Source of the DNA: Blastococcus sp. CPCC 205250
GTDB lineage: Bacteria > Actinomycetota > Actinomycetes > Mycobacteriales > Geodermatophilaceae
Length of the DNA stretch: 64,000 nt
Direction: 5' to 3'
Assembly: GCF_019799925.1 (NCBI RefSeq)
Contig: NZ_JABGCG010000003.1
Location: 372,001 to 436,000 of the forward strand
Each line of letters begins with the position of its first letter. Within the stretch, counting starts at the first letter, position 1. The notes under the pieces are model-generated. The model had not been told where the DNA came from. It was given only the letters and a program-made list of their open reading frames with translations, and searched no databases. Positions 53,541-64,000 of the stretch are shown piece by piece. A program made the translations under genes and the position numbers.

Positions 53541-53996
53541 TCAGAGCGCCGCGACGGCGTCCTTCCAGCCGGACTGCTGCCGGGCGTCGCCGGGCTGGTT
53601 GACCTCGGCGAAGCGGACGACGCCCTCGGCGTCGACGAGGAACGTGCCGCGGACGGCCATGCCGGCCTTCTCGTTGAAGACCCCGTAGGCCTGGGCGGTC
53701 GTGCCGTGCGGCCAGAAGTCCGACAGCAGCGGGAAGGGCAGGCCCTGCTGGTCCTTGAACGCCTTGAGGCTGAAGACGGGGTCGGTGCTGATGGCCACGA
53801 CCTGCACGCCGGCGTCGGTGTAGCCGGCGAGCTCGTCGCGCAGCTGGCACAGCTCACCGGTGCAGATGCCGGAGAAGGCGAACGGGTAGAAGACGACCAG
53901 CACCGGCTTCCCGCGCAGCTCGGCGAGGGAGACGACCTGCTTGTCCTGGTCGGGGAGGGTGAACTCGGGCGCGCGGTCACCGACGGAGAGGCTCAT
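53541..53996 (-). CDS. ahpE: AhpE-like peroxiredoxin
   Basis: 151 residues. The thioredoxin-fold core matches AhpE (Rv2238c type), with [41 protein letters not shown] and [17 protein letters not shown]. The peroxidatic Cys45 is present. Unlike typical 1-Cys AhpE, there is a second cysteine at 50, the spacing of BCP-type atypical 2-Cys peroxiredoxins. It reduces peroxides in the cytosol. Next to DUF3052 and aceE as in mycobacteria; a hairpin separates it from DUF3052. Confidence 0.9.
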   Translation of the reverse strand: MSLSVGDRAPEFTLPDQDKQVVSLAELRGKPVLVVFYPFAFSGICTGELCQLRDELAGYTDAGVQVVAISTDPVFSLKAFKDQQGLPFPLLSDFWPHGTTAQAYGVFNEKAGMAVRGTFLVDAEGVVRFAEVNQPGDARQQSGWKDAVAAL

Positions 53997-54034
53997 GCCC
54001 CGATCGTGCCGTACCCCCGGTGACGTGCTGGAAC

Positions 54035-54091
54035 GGCCCCCTCGCAGGGGCCCGCGCCGAGCGGAGCGAGGGTCGGGGGGCGAGGGGGTCC
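54035..54091. terminator. Long imperfect hairpin (copy 2)
   Basis: GGCCCCCTCG and CGAGGGGGTCC pair with one bulged T over 10 bp, around a GC-rich centre containing GAGCGGAGCGAG. It lies just after the stop of the DUF3052 gene, read on the minus strand, and before ahpE, where a terminator is expected. Same layout and edge (GGGGTCCTT) as the element at 52435-52488. Confidence 0.65.
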
Positions 54092-54096
54092 TTCGG

Positions 54097-54522
54097 TCAG
54101 CGGCGGCTGCGGGCCGCCTTCGGCGTGACCAGGCGGATGCCCGACCACTCCTTGGCCGCGGAGATGCTGCTGGTCTGCTGCAGGCCGGCCGTGGGGGCCA
54201 CCTCGGTGACGTCGCCGGGCTCGACGTGCCCGGGCCGGCCCGACTTGGGGACCAGCAGCCACACCACGCCCTCGTCGGCCAGCGAGGTCAGCGCGTCGGT
54301 GAGGGCGTCGAACAGGTCGCCGTCGTCCTCCCGCCACCACAGCACCACGACGTCGGCGACCTCGTCGGTGTCCTCGTCGACCATCTCGCTGCCCGAGACC
54401 TCGACGATGGAGTCGCGCAGGTCCTCGTCGGCGTCCTCGTCCCAGCCGAGCTCCTGCACGACCATGCCCGGCTTGATGCCCAGCCGGGCCGCCATGCTGG
54501 CGCTGCCCGAGTCGACGCTCAT
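54097..54522 (-). CDS. DUF3052 protein
   Basis: 141 residues. The pattern [19 protein letters not shown], then [20 protein letters not shown] and [20 protein letters not shown], with a final [17 protein letters not shown], is the DUF3052 family, always found near aceE in actinobacteria. Acidic and cytosolic. The function is unknown; the conserved place next to aceE suggests a link to pyruvate dehydrogenase or its regulation. Its ATG overlaps a 60-residue upstream ORF (ATGA). Confidence 0.9.
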   Translation of the reverse strand: MSVDSGSASMAARLGIKPGMVVQELGWDEDADEDLRDSIVEVSGSEMVDEDTDEVADVVVLWWREDDGDLFDALTDALTSLADEGVVWLLVPKSGRPGHVEPGDVTEVAPTAGLQQTSSISAAKEWSGIRLVTPKAARSRR

Positions 54523-54701
54523 CCCTGCTGTTCCTCCATGGGTGTGGTGGCACTCCGATCGCCGGCGGGGAGCCCCCCGGTCCGGGTGCCGACGGGCGGC
54601 ACCGGGGTGTGGGGGGCGCGGCGCGTGCCGGCGGCGGACGCGACGACCGGGAGCACCGGGGCGGACACGACCGGCGGGAGGGTCACCCGCTGCCTGGCCA
54701 T
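54519..54701 (-). CDS. Possible 60-residue leader ORF before DUF3052
   Basis: An ORF from ATG 54701 ([20 protein letters not shown]) ends exactly on the DUF3052 start, as ATGA. It is Pro/Thr-rich with no recognised family and no clear Shine-Dalgarno. The overlap is the only support; it may be a leader peptide or a chance frame in GC-rich DNA. Confidence 0.25.
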   Translation of the reverse strand: MARQRVTLPPVVSAPVLPVVASAAGTRRAPHTPVPPVGTRTGGLPAGDRSATTPMEEQQG

Positions 54702-54903
54702 GTCACCCCTGTCGTCCCTCGGTCGGCCGTGGACCCGCGTGTCGGGCCACGTGGGCGGAAGCGTAGGGCATGCCAGGTCAAGCGCAAGGTCAGGCGCGGA
54801 CGCTGCGCGGCGGCGGGCCGGGCTGCCGCCGCGGGACACCGCGACGTCCCGACAGGTGGGCGGCTGCGTGACGGCGACGGGCGAACGGCGGGAGGATGGG
54901 TCC
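54523..54903. other. Intergenic region between divergent DUF3052 and aceE
   Basis: This 381-bp region holds, apart from the possible small ORF, the promoters of both genes. On the minus strand TTGCGC and TACGCT, 16 bp apart near 54755-54795, could be a promoter for DUF3052. GGGAGG lies about 10 bases before the aceE ATG. No riboswitch-like structure was recognised. Confidence 0.5.
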
Positions 54904-57717
54904 ATGAGCGCACCGCAGCAGTCGGGCGGCGACCCCGCCCGCGATGCAGGTACCACCCCCGGCAGCGCCCGCGCGGTCATCACCGACGGGCTCCCCAGCC
55001 AGCTGGTCGACACCGACCCCGACGAGACGCAGGAGTGGCTGGAATCGCTGGACGCGGTCGTCGACCACGCCGGCCGAGGACGTGCCCGCTACCTGATGCT
55101 CCGCATGCTGGAGCGCAGCCGGCAGCAGCAGGTCGGCGTGCCGGCCCTGCGCAGCACCGACTACATCAACACGATCGCGCCCGAGCGCGAGCCGTGGTTC
55201 CCCGGTGACGAGCACGTCGAGCGGCGCATCCGCGCCTACATCCGCTGGAACGCCGCGATCATGGTCCACCGGGCCCAGCGGCCCGGGATCGGCGTCGGCG
55301 GGCACATCTCCTCCTACGCCTCCTCCGCCTCCCTGTACGAGGTCGGCTTCAACCACTTCTTCCGCGGCAAGGACCACCCCGGCGGCGGCGACCAGATCTG
55401 GTTCCAGGGCCACGCCTCCCCCGGCATCTACGCCCGCGCCTACCTCGAGGGCCGGCTGAGCGAGCAGCAGCTCGACGGCTTCCGCCAGGAGGTCAGCCAC
55501 CCCGGCGGCGGGCTGTCGTCCTACCCGCACCCGCGGCTCATGCCCGACTTCTGGGAGTTCCCCAGCGTCTCGATGGGCCTGGGCCCGATGAACGCCGTCT
55601 ACCAGGCCCGGTTCAACCGGTACCTGCACGCGCGCGGCGTCAAGGACACCTCCGACCAGCACGTCTGGGCGTTCCTGGGCGACGGCGAGATGGACGAGCC
55701 CGAGTCGCTCGGCGTCATCGGCCTGGCCGCCCGCGAGGAGCTGGACAACCTCACCTTCGTCGTCAACTGCAACCTGCAGCGCCTCGACGGCCCGGTCCGC
55801 GGCAACGGCAAGGTCATCCAGGAGCTCGAGTCGTTCTTCCGCGGCGCCGGCTGGAACGTCATCAAGGTGATCTGGGGCCGGGAGTGGGACGCCCTGCTCG
55901 CCGCCGACCGCGACGGCGCCCTGGTCAACCTCATGAACCAGACGCCCGACGGCGACTACCAGACCTACAAGGCCGAGGACGGCGCGTTCGTCCGCGAGCA
56001 CTTCTTCGGCCGGGACCCGCGCACCCGCAAGCTCGTGGAGAACATGAGCGACAAGGAGGTCTGGGACCTCTCCCGCGGCGGGCACGACTACCGGAAGATG
56101 TACGCCGCCTACAAGGCCGCGATGGAGCACAAGGGCCAGCCCACGGTCATCCTCGCCAAGACCATCAAGGGCTGGACGCTGGGCAGCCACTTCGAGGGCC
56201 GCAACTCCACCCACCAGATGAAGAAGCTGACCGCGGAGGACCTCGCCGGCTTCCGCGACCGCCTCTACCTGCCGATCCCGGACGAGGCGCTGGACAAGAC
56301 CCTCCCGCCCTACTACAAGCCCGACCCGGACTCCGACGAGATGCAGTACATGCTCGAGCGGCGCCGGGCCCTGGGCGGGGCGGTCCCGCGGCGCCGGGCG
56401 GAGTTCAAGACGCTCAAGGCACCCGAGGACAAGGCGCTCGACGTGCTGCGCCGCGGCTCCGGCAAGCAGGAGGTGGCGACGACGATGGCGTTCGTCCGCC
56501 TGCTCAAGGAGCTCCTGAAGGACTCCGAGCTCGGCCCGCGCTTCGTGCCGATCATCCCGGACGAGGCCCGCACCTTCGGCCTGGACTCGCTCTTCTCCTC
56601 GCACAAGATCTACAACCCCGCGGGGCAGCGGTACACCTCGGTGGACCGCGAGCTGATGCTGGCCTACAAGGAGTCCGAGCAGGGCGTGATCCTGCACGAG
56701 GGCATCAACGAGGCCGGCTCGACCGCGTCGTTCACCGCCGTCGGCACGTCGTACTCCACGCACGGCGAGCCGATGATCCCGATCTACATCTTCTACTCGA
56801 TGTTCGGGTTCCAGCGGACCGGCGACGGGTTCTGGGCCGCGGCCGACCAGATGGCCCGCGGCTTCGTGCTCGGCGCCACCGCCGGGCGCACGACGCTCAA
56901 CGGCGAGGGTCTGCAGCACGAGGACGGCCACTCCCTGCTGCTGGCGCAGACCAACCCGGCGGTCGTGTCCTACGACCCGGCCTTCTCCTACGAGGTCGCG
57001 CACATCACCAGGGACGCGCTGCAGCGCATGTACGGCGAGGACCCGGGCGCGCCGCTGGGCGGGCACCGGTCACCGGACGTCATGTACTACCTGACGGTCT
57101 ACAACGAGCCGTTCGTGCAGCCGGCCGAGCCCGAGGGCCTCGACGTCCGGGGCCTGCTGGCGGGCATGTACCGCTGCGCGCCCGGCACGGGCGGGGGTCC
57201 GGAGGCGCAGGTGCTGGCCTCCGGCGTCGCCGTGCCGTGGGCGCTGCGGGCGCAGGAGCTGCTGCGCGAGGACTGGGGCGTGTCGGCCGACGTGTGGTCG
57301 GTGACCTCGTGGAACGAGCTGCGCCGGCAGGCCGACGAGTGCGAGGAGTGGAACCTCCTGCACCCCGGCGAGGAGGTCCGGGTCCCCTACGTGACCCAGC
57401 AGCTCCAGGACGCCGCCGGCCCGGTCGTGGCGGTGTCGGACTGGATGCGCGCCGTCCCGGACCTGATCGCGCCCTACGTCCCCGGTGGGATGGCCACGCT
57501 CGGCACCGACGGGTTCGGTCTGTCCGACACCCGCCCGGCGCTGCGCCGGCACTTCCACGTGGACGCGGAGTCGATCGTCGTCCGCACGCTGGCGTCGCTG
57601 GCCAAGCGCGGCGAGGTCGACGGCGACGTCGTCCGCCAGGCGGTGGAGAAGTACCAGGTCCGCGACGTGCAGGCCGCGCCGGCCGAGGAGCGCAGCGACC
57701 CCAGCCCCGCCACCTGA
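54904..57717 (+). CDS. aceE: Pyruvate dehydrogenase E1 component, homodimeric type
   Basis: 937-residue thiamine-diphosphate enzyme that decarboxylates pyruvate and loads acetyl groups on the E2 lipoyl domain. Length is normal. Key segments: [20 protein letters not shown], the TPP motif [14 protein letters not shown] to [16 protein letters not shown], the C-terminal half [20 protein letters not shown] and [14 protein letters not shown], and [18 protein letters not shown]. The other PDH subunit genes are not in this window. Divergent from DUF3052, as in mycobacteria. The strong hairpin after the stop is the terminator. Confidence 0.96.
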   Translation: MSAPQQSGGDPARDAGTTPGSARAVITDGLPSQLVDTDPDETQEWLESLDAVVDHAGRGRARYLMLRMLERSRQQQVGVPALRSTDYINTIAPEREPWFPGDEHVERRIRAYIRWNAAIMVHRAQRPGIGVGGHISSYASSASLYEVGFNHFFRGKDHPGGGDQIWFQGHASPGIYARAYLEGRLSEQQLDGFRQEVSHPGGGLSSYPHPRLMPDFWEFPSVSMGLGPMNAVYQARFNRYLHARGVKDTSDQHVWAFLGDGEMDEPESLGVIGLAAREELDNLTFVVNCNLQRLDGPVRGNGKVIQELESFFRGAGWNVIKVIWGREWDALLAADRDGALVNLMNQTPDGDYQTYKAEDGAFVREHFFGRDPRTRKLVENMSDKEVWDLSRGGHDYRKMYAAYKAAMEHKGQPTVILAKTIKGWTLGSHFEGRNSTHQMKKLTAEDLAGFRDRLYLPIPDEALDKTLPPYYKPDPDSDEMQYMLERRRALGGAVPRRRAEFKTLKAPEDKALDVLRRGSGKQEVATTMAFVRLLKELLKDSELGPRFVPIIPDEARTFGLDSLFSSHKIYNPAGQRYTSVDRELMLAYKESEQGVILHEGINEAGSTASFTAVGTSYSTHGEPMIPIYIFYSMFGFQRTGDGFWAAADQMARGFVLGATAGRTTLNGEGLQHEDGHSLLLAQTNPAVVSYDPAFSYEVAHITRDALQRMYGEDPGAPLGGHRSPDVMYYLTVYNEPFVQPAEPEGLDVRGLLAGMYRCAPGTGGGPEAQVLASGVAVPWALRAQELLREDWGVSADVWSVTSWNELRRQADECEEWNLLHPGEEVRVPYVTQQLQDAAGPVVAVSDWMRAVPDLIAPYVPGGMATLGTDGFGLSDTRPALRRHFHVDAESIVVRTLASLAKRGEVDGDVVRQAVEKYQVRDVQAAPAEERSDPSPAT

Positions 57718-57725
57718 GCCGTCGG

Positions 57726-57760
57726 GGTCGCCGGGTGGGTCGTCGGCCCACCCGGCGACC
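57726..57760. terminator. 14-bp perfect hairpin between aceE and beta-glucosidase
   Basis: GGTCGCCGGGTGGG and CCCACCCGGCGACC are perfectly complementary around a 7-base loop, between the convergent stops of aceE (57717) and the GH1 gene (57764). Strong candidate for a bidirectional terminator. Confidence 0.85.
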
Positions 57761-57763
57761 TCG

Positions 57764-59161
<1,398 letters not shown>

Positions 59162-59262
59162 GCGGCAGGACTCCTCTGCGGGCAGGCGGGACCGGCACGG
59201 CGGAGGACCGTGCTGGGAGGGGGACGGCGCTGTGCGGGAGGCGGGGTGTGAGGGAGGCGGGT

Positions 59263-60363
<1,101 letters not shown>

Positions 60364-60412
60364 GGGGATGACACCTCTCCGGTGGGGGTGGACGGGACGG
60401 GGGTGGGCGGCG

Positions 60413-61327
60413 TCATCCCTTGACCGCGCCCTGCATGATGCCGCCGACGATGTGCCGGCCGAGGACGGTGAAGACGACGAGGATCGGCAGCGTCCCGATC
60501 AGCGTCCCGGCCATGATCACGGCCCGGTCGGGGACGTATCCGCCGCCCAGGCCGGCGAGCGCGACCTGGACGGTGGGGTTCTCGTTCGTCAGCGCGATCA
60601 GCGGCCAGAAGAAGTCGTTCCACGCGGTGAGGAAGGTCAGCATCGCGAGGACCGCCATCGCCGGGCGGGCGACGGGCACGACGATCGACCAGAAGATCCG
60701 CGCGGTCGAGGCGCCGTCCATGCGGCCGGCCTCCAGCAGCTCGTCGGGCAGCGCGGAGCTCAGGTACTGGCGCATGAAGAACACCCCGAAGGCGGTGACC
60801 AGGGTCGGCAGCACCACGGCCTGCAGCTGGTTCACCCACTCCAGCTCGGCGATGAGCAGGAACAGCGGGATGATCGCCAGCTGGGTCGGCACCATCATCG
60901 TGCCCACCACCAGGCCGAGCAGCGCCTTGTTGCCGCGGAAGCGCAGCTTCGCGAAGGCGAAGCCGGCCAGCGTGCAGCAGAGGACGGTGCCCACGGTGAT
61001 GCAGCCGGCGACGACGATCGTGTTGACCAGCGCCAGACCGATCGGCGCCTCGTCCATGGCCCGGCCGATGTTGGTGAACAGGTCGGCGTCGGGCAGGAAC
61101 GGCGGCGGGGTCGCGGCGATCTCGGCGTTGGTGTGGGACCCGGCGACGGCGGTCCAGTACAGCGGGAACACCGACACGAGGGCCGTGAGGACGAGCAGCA
61201 CGTAGGTCAGCGGGCCGGCCTGGGTCACCCGGCCGGCCGCGCGCCGGCGGCGGCGACGGGGTGGGACGGGCGCCGGCCGGCTGCCCGGGACGGCGTCGTC
61301 GACGGGACGTGGGGCGGTCACGGTCAC
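60413..61327 (-). CDS. Sugar ABC transporter permease (CebG-like)
   Basis: 304 residues, MalG/CebG-type. Six membrane helices with the conserved coupling (EAA) loop LLEAGRMDGASTARIFWSIV, which contacts the ATPase. The N-terminal tail is proline and arginine-rich (RPAPVPPRRRRRR). It pairs with the permease encoded just upstream. The ATPase gene begins about 50 bp downstream. Confidence 0.9.
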   Translation of the reverse strand: MTVTAPRPVDDAVPGSRPAPVPPRRRRRRAAGRVTQAGPLTYVLLVLTALVSVFPLYWTAVAGSHTNAEIAATPPPFLPDADLFTNIGRAMDEAPIGLALVNTIVVAGCITVGTVLCCTLAGFAFAKLRFRGNKALLGLVVGTMMVPTQLAIIPLFLLIAELEWVNQLQAVVLPTLVTAFGVFFMRQYLSSALPDELLEAGRMDGASTARIFWSIVVPVARPAMAVLAMLTFLTAWNDFFWPLIALTNENPTVQVALAGLGGGYVPDRAVIMAGTLIGTLPILVVFTVLGRHIVGGIMQGAVKG

Positions 61328-61336
61328 GGGGCGCTC

Positions 61337-62308
61337 CTACCGCTCGGCCCGGGCGCGGCGGCGGGCCAGGAGGGCCCAGGCGCCGACGACCACGAGGATG
61401 ATCAGGAACATCGCCCACGCGGTGGCGGCCGCCTGACCGAGGTGGAAGTTCGTCCAGCCCTGGTCGTACATGAGCAGCCCGAGGGTCTGGTACTGGTTCG
61501 ACGACCCGCCGTTGGTGGTCCCGTTGCCGCTGAACAGCAGCGGTTCACCGAACAGCTGCACGGCGCCGATCGTGGAGACCACGATGGTGAACAGGATGGT
61601 GGGGCGCAGTCCCGGGATGGTCACGTGCAGGAACTGCTTCCACCGGCTGGCCCCGTCCAGGGTCGCCGCCTCGTAGAGGTCCTCGGGGATGGCCTGCATG
61701 GCCGCGAGGTAGATCAGCGCGTTGTAGCCGGTCCACCGCCAGATGACGATCACCGAGATGGCGAGCTGGCTGCTCCAGGTGCCGCCCTCCCAGTCGACCC
61801 GGTCGAACCCGACGGCCTCCAGGCCGGCGTTGATCAGCCCGTAGTCGCGGCCGAACAGCTGGCCGAACACCAGCGTCGCGGCGGCGATGCTGGTCGCGTA
61901 GGGCAGGAGCATCGCGACCCGGAAGAAGGTCCGGCCGCGCAGCGAGTAGTTCAGCAGGTGCGCCAGCCCCAGGGCCATCGCCAGCTGCGGGACGGTCGAC
62001 AGGACGCCGATGGTGAGGGTGTTGCGGGCGGCGTTCCAGAAGAACTCGCTGGTGAGCAGCTCCCCGTAGTTGGCCAGTCCCACCCACTGGGCGCCGTCGA
62101 CGTCGCCCAGGTCGACGTCGTGGAGCGAGATCCAGGCGGTGTAGAGGAAGGGGTAGAGGCTGAAGCAGGCGAAGAGGACGAAGAAGGGGGCGACGTAGGC
62201 GTAGCCCCAGCGGTTGCGGGTCAGCCGCGACGGGCGTCGCGCCGGGCCGGGTGGGGCGGACGGGGCGGCGATCGACGCCACCTGGGGCTCGTCGCTGGCG
62301 ATGGTCAT
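61337..62308 (-). CDS. Sugar ABC transporter permease (CebF-like)
   Basis: 323 residues from ATG 62308. MalF/CebF-type with six helices. The EAA loop is LYEAATLDGASRWKQFLHVT; other family regions are APFFVLFACFSLYPFLYTAWIS cut at its charged end, and RVAMLLPYATSIAAATLVFG. The stop lies 10 bp before the second permease. Follows the binding-protein gene by about 150 bp. Confidence 0.9.
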   Translation of the reverse strand: MTIASDEPQVASIAAPSAPPGPARRPSRLTRNRWGYAYVAPFFVLFACFSLYPFLYTAWISLHDVDLGDVDGAQWVGLANYGELLTSEFFWNAARNTLTIGVLSTVPQLAMALGLAHLLNYSLRGRTFFRVAMLLPYATSIAAATLVFGQLFGRDYGLINAGLEAVGFDRVDWEGGTWSSQLAISVIVIWRWTGYNALIYLAAMQAIPEDLYEAATLDGASRWKQFLHVTIPGLRPTILFTIVVSTIGAVQLFGEPLLFSGNGTTNGGSSNQYQTLGLLMYDQGWTNFHLGQAAATAWAMFLIILVVVGAWALLARRRARAER

Positions 62309-62455
62309 GCGCTGGTCCTCGCTGTGGGGCGGAGCCGGGGAGCGGGTGGAGGAGGGTGCGGCCGGCGGTGCCCGGGGATGCTCGTCCACCCCCGGGCACC
62401 GCCGCGTCTCAGGCCGCGTCCCGTGCGGCGGCGCGCGGTCGGCGTCGGGTGCCGG

Positions 62456-63751
62456 TCACCCGACGATGTCGTCGATCTCGGCCATCGCGTCGTCGAACGC
62501 GTCGTCCGGGCTCGTGCCCTGCGTGGCCACGTTGGTCAGCGCGGAGCTGAACGCCTCCTGGATCTGCGTGTCGTACCGGCTGATCGGCGTGAACTGCAGG
62601 GAGGCCGCGGACTGCCCGAAGATCTCCCCGACCGGCGCGCCGTTGAAGTAGTCGTTCACGGCACCGGAGACCGCAGGGTCCTCGGCGGCGACCTGGCTGG
62701 ACGGGAAGTGCGCCTCGCGGGTGAACATCTTGATCTGCTGCTCCGGCGCGGTCAGCCACTGGACGAGGGCGACGGCCTCCTCGCGGTTCTCGGCCGACTC
62801 GGGCACGCCGAGCCAGGACCCGCCCCAGTTCGTGCTGCCGCCGGGCAGGGCCGCGACGTCCCACAGGCCCGCCGCCCCGTCGCCGGCCTGGGAGGTGATG
62901 TAGCCCAGCATCCAGGCGGGGCAGGCCACGGTCGCGAACCCGCCGTTGGCGAAGGCGCTGTTCCACTCGTCCCCGAACTGGGTCAGCCCGGCGGTGAGCC
63001 CCTCCTCGGCCGCGGTGCTCGCGTCCGCCCAGGCGGCCTGCACCCCGTCGCTGGTCTCGGGGATCGGCTGCCCGTCCTCGTCGGCGTAGGCGTACTCACC
63101 CTGGTAGACGGCGGCCGAGAAGATGCTGGCCGGGCTGTCGACGAACGACGTCCCCTCCGCCCGGCCCGGTGCGGCCGCGTACCGGCGGCCGACCTCCAGG
63201 TAGCCGTCCCAGTCGGCCCACAGGGCGCTGAGCTCGGCACGGTCGGTGGGCAGGCCGGCCTGCTCGAACAGGTCGCGGCGGTAGCACATCGCCTCCGGGC
63301 CGGCGTCGGTGCCGAGCCCGATGACCCGCCCGTCCTCGCTGGTGGCCGGCTCGACCTTCCAGTCGTAGAACCCGCTCAGGACCTCGTCGGCGCCGTCCAG
63401 GGCGGCGAAGTCCACGAACGCGTCCGCGTGGTTGGCGACCAGGTCGGCGACGAAGCCGATCTCGATGCCCTGGATGTCGGCCAGGCCGGAGTTGGCGGCC
63501 AGGCGGGTCTGCAGCGTCCGGTAGTAGTCCGCGGAGCGCTCGACGGAGGTCTCCTCGATGCGGATCTCCGGGTGCAGCTCCATGTACTCGTCGTAGAGCC
63601 CGGCCTCCTCGAAGCCGAAGGTGCCGAACAGTCCGACGTCCAGCGTGATCGTGCCGTCGTCCCCCGCGTCGGAGCCACCACACCCGGTGGCGAGCAGGGC
63701 GACGGCGAGTCCCACGCCGAGCGCCGCCCGGGACTTCCTGAGAACGGTCAT
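62456..63751 (-). CDS. Sugar-binding lipoprotein of ABC transporter (CebE-like)
   Basis: 431 residues from ATG 63751, with GGAGG 4 bases upstream. The lipobox LATGCGG (Cys about 24) predicts a lipid anchor outside the membrane. The rest is a family-1 solute-binding protein, e.g. GYLEVGRRYAAAPGRAEGTSF, GGFATVACPAWMLGYITSQ and ALVQWLTAPEQQIKMFTREA. It should capture an oligosaccharide, probably cellobiose by context. First gene of the operon; a LacI-type operator lies 52 bp upstream. Confidence 0.9.
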   Translation of the reverse strand: MTVLRKSRAALGVGLAVALLATGCGGSDAGDDGTITLDVGLFGTFGFEEAGLYDEYMELHPEIRIEETSVERSADYYRTLQTRLAANSGLADIQGIEIGFVADLVANHADAFVDFAALDGADEVLSGFYDWKVEPATSEDGRVIGLGTDAGPEAMCYRRDLFEQAGLPTDRAELSALWADWDGYLEVGRRYAAAPGRAEGTSFVDSPASIFSAAVYQGEYAYADEDGQPIPETSDGVQAAWADASTAAEEGLTAGLTQFGDEWNSAFANGGFATVACPAWMLGYITSQAGDGAAGLWDVAALPGGSTNWGGSWLGVPESAENREEAVALVQWLTAPEQQIKMFTREAHFPSSQVAAEDPAVSGAVNDYFNGAPVGEIFGQSAASLQFTPISRYDTQIQEAFSSALTNVATQGTSPDDAFDDAMAEIDDIVG

Positions 63752-63803
63752 CAGACCTCCTGGGTCGATCCCCTCCGGACTGCTGGTCCGGGCGGGGTGG
63801 GGT

Positions 63804-63819
63804 GTGAGAGCGCTCTCAC
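63804..63819. promoter_or_regulatory. 16-bp perfect palindrome, LacI/CebR-type operator
   Basis: GTGAGAGCGCTCTCAC is a perfect palindrome centred on the CG typical of LacI-family operators. It differs from the Streptomyces CebR box TGGGAGCGCTCCCA by one base per half. It lies 52 bp upstream of the binding-protein gene and just downstream of a likely promoter, so the regulator would block transcription. Confidence 0.85.
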
Positions 63820-63832
63820 GGGTTCGGAGCAC

Positions 63833-63862
63833 AGAGTGAGGTGAGTCACTCGACCGTGTCAA
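63833..63862 (-). promoter_or_regulatory. Predicted promoter of the sugar operon
   Basis: On the minus strand a perfect TTGACA (plus coordinates 63857-63862) is followed after 18 bases by CACTCT (63833-63838). The operator then lies about 14-29 bases after the -10 region, near +7 to +22. The -35 is strong, the -10 weak. Confidence 0.55.
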
Positions 63863-63961
63863 GGGCATCCCCGGGAGATGTGGAGGAGGGAGCGCGGACG
63901 TGCCAACCTGTCCCCGCCGCGCCCCGTCCGGAGCGCCCCCGGCCGGGGAGGAGGAGCCGCC

Positions 63962-64000
63962 ATGACGATCGCTGGACGCTCGTCGCCGACGCTCGACGAG
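63962..64000 (+). CDS. LacI-family regulator, 5' end only
   Basis: Only 13 codons are visible, from ATG 63962 with AGGAGG upstream: MTIAGRSSPTLDE. The PTLDE segment is how LacI-family HTH domains begin (PTLDEVA...). Divergent from the sugar operon, it is the expected repressor (CebR-like). The rest is beyond the window edge. Confidence 0.6.
   Translation, partial: MTIAGRSSPTLDE

Noticed and set aside
52435..54091. The two hairpins as riboswitches
   Set aside because: They lie at gene ends rather than in 5' leaders of biosynthetic or transport genes and lack known aptamer cores.

Overview
This 64 kb window is a chromosomal segment from a high-GC actinobacterium. Codon third positions are almost always G or C, GTG starts are common, and many neighbouring genes overlap by 4 bp (GTGA or ATGA). 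The gene content points to the order Geodermatophilales or a close relative: an F420 reductase, GlnA2-type glutamine synthetase, a homodimeric AceE, an AhpE-type peroxiredoxin and a secretin-less Tad pilus locus. The conserved backbone glnA2, panB, RNase H/phosphatase, zinc ribbon, Nif3, ahpE, DUF3052, aceE follows the order of the Mycobacterium tuberculosis interval around Rv2222c to Rv2241 (from memory of that annotation), with accessory genes inserted between the anchors. No prophage, transposase, CRISPR array or conjugation gene was seen.

Layout. 1-14.9 kb: a truncated polytopic membrane protein, glnA2, nadE-panB, npdG, small unknowns, a cupin, a membrane diguanylate cyclase, an M24 peptidase-like protein, a ChaB-like protein, and a minus-strand run with an alpha/beta hydrolase, a hotdog thioesterase, DUF2795 and a Vms1/baeRF-like protein. 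15-22.7 kb: a complete Flp/Tad pilus locus (prepilin peptidase, Flp pilin, TadE, TadG-like, CpaB, CpaE/TadZ, TadA, TadB, TadC). 22.8-28.9 kb: a class F-like sortase beside a secreted EF-hand CHRD-like protein, a CopC-CopD pair, and a chromate unit (chrA with ChrB split into two genes) behind an 18-bp palindrome. 29-33.2 kb: an MFS exporter with a zinc alcohol dehydrogenase, a divergent MmyB-type regulator and a DHFR-fold protein. 33.3-33.8 kb: RNase P RNA (minus strand). 33.9-45 kb: a decayed nuclease-fold pseudogene, a PIG-L deacetylase, DoxX-like and TauE-like membrane proteins, a GGDEF-EAL protein, nadA, the conserved RNase H/zinc-ribbon/Nif3 trio, a GNAT and a FUSC protein.

45-53.3 kb is a lipid-oriented neighbourhood: a 22-bp tandem repeat array, four alpha/beta hydrolases or esterases (one a lipoprotein), a WS/DGAT acyltransferase, an atypical SDR and a TesB-like thioesterase. 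tRNA-Val(UAC), ahpE, DUF3052 and aceE follow.

The right end (57.8-64 kb) is a sugar uptake and hydrolysis operon on the minus strand: binding lipoprotein, two permeases, ATPase and GH1 beta-glucosidase. A perfect 16-bp LacI-type operator lies in front of it, and the first codons of a divergent LacI-family regulator sit at the window edge. The arrangement matches the Streptomyces cebR-cebEFG-bglC cellobiose system, with the ATPase encoded in the operon.

No clearly new multi-gene system was found. The most unusual items are the phased tandem repeat array, the CopD-cupredoxin fusion lacking copper ligands, the chromate palindrome, the AhpE-like protein with a BCP-type cysteine pair, the sortase lacking its expected arginine, and two related hairpins at gene ends.
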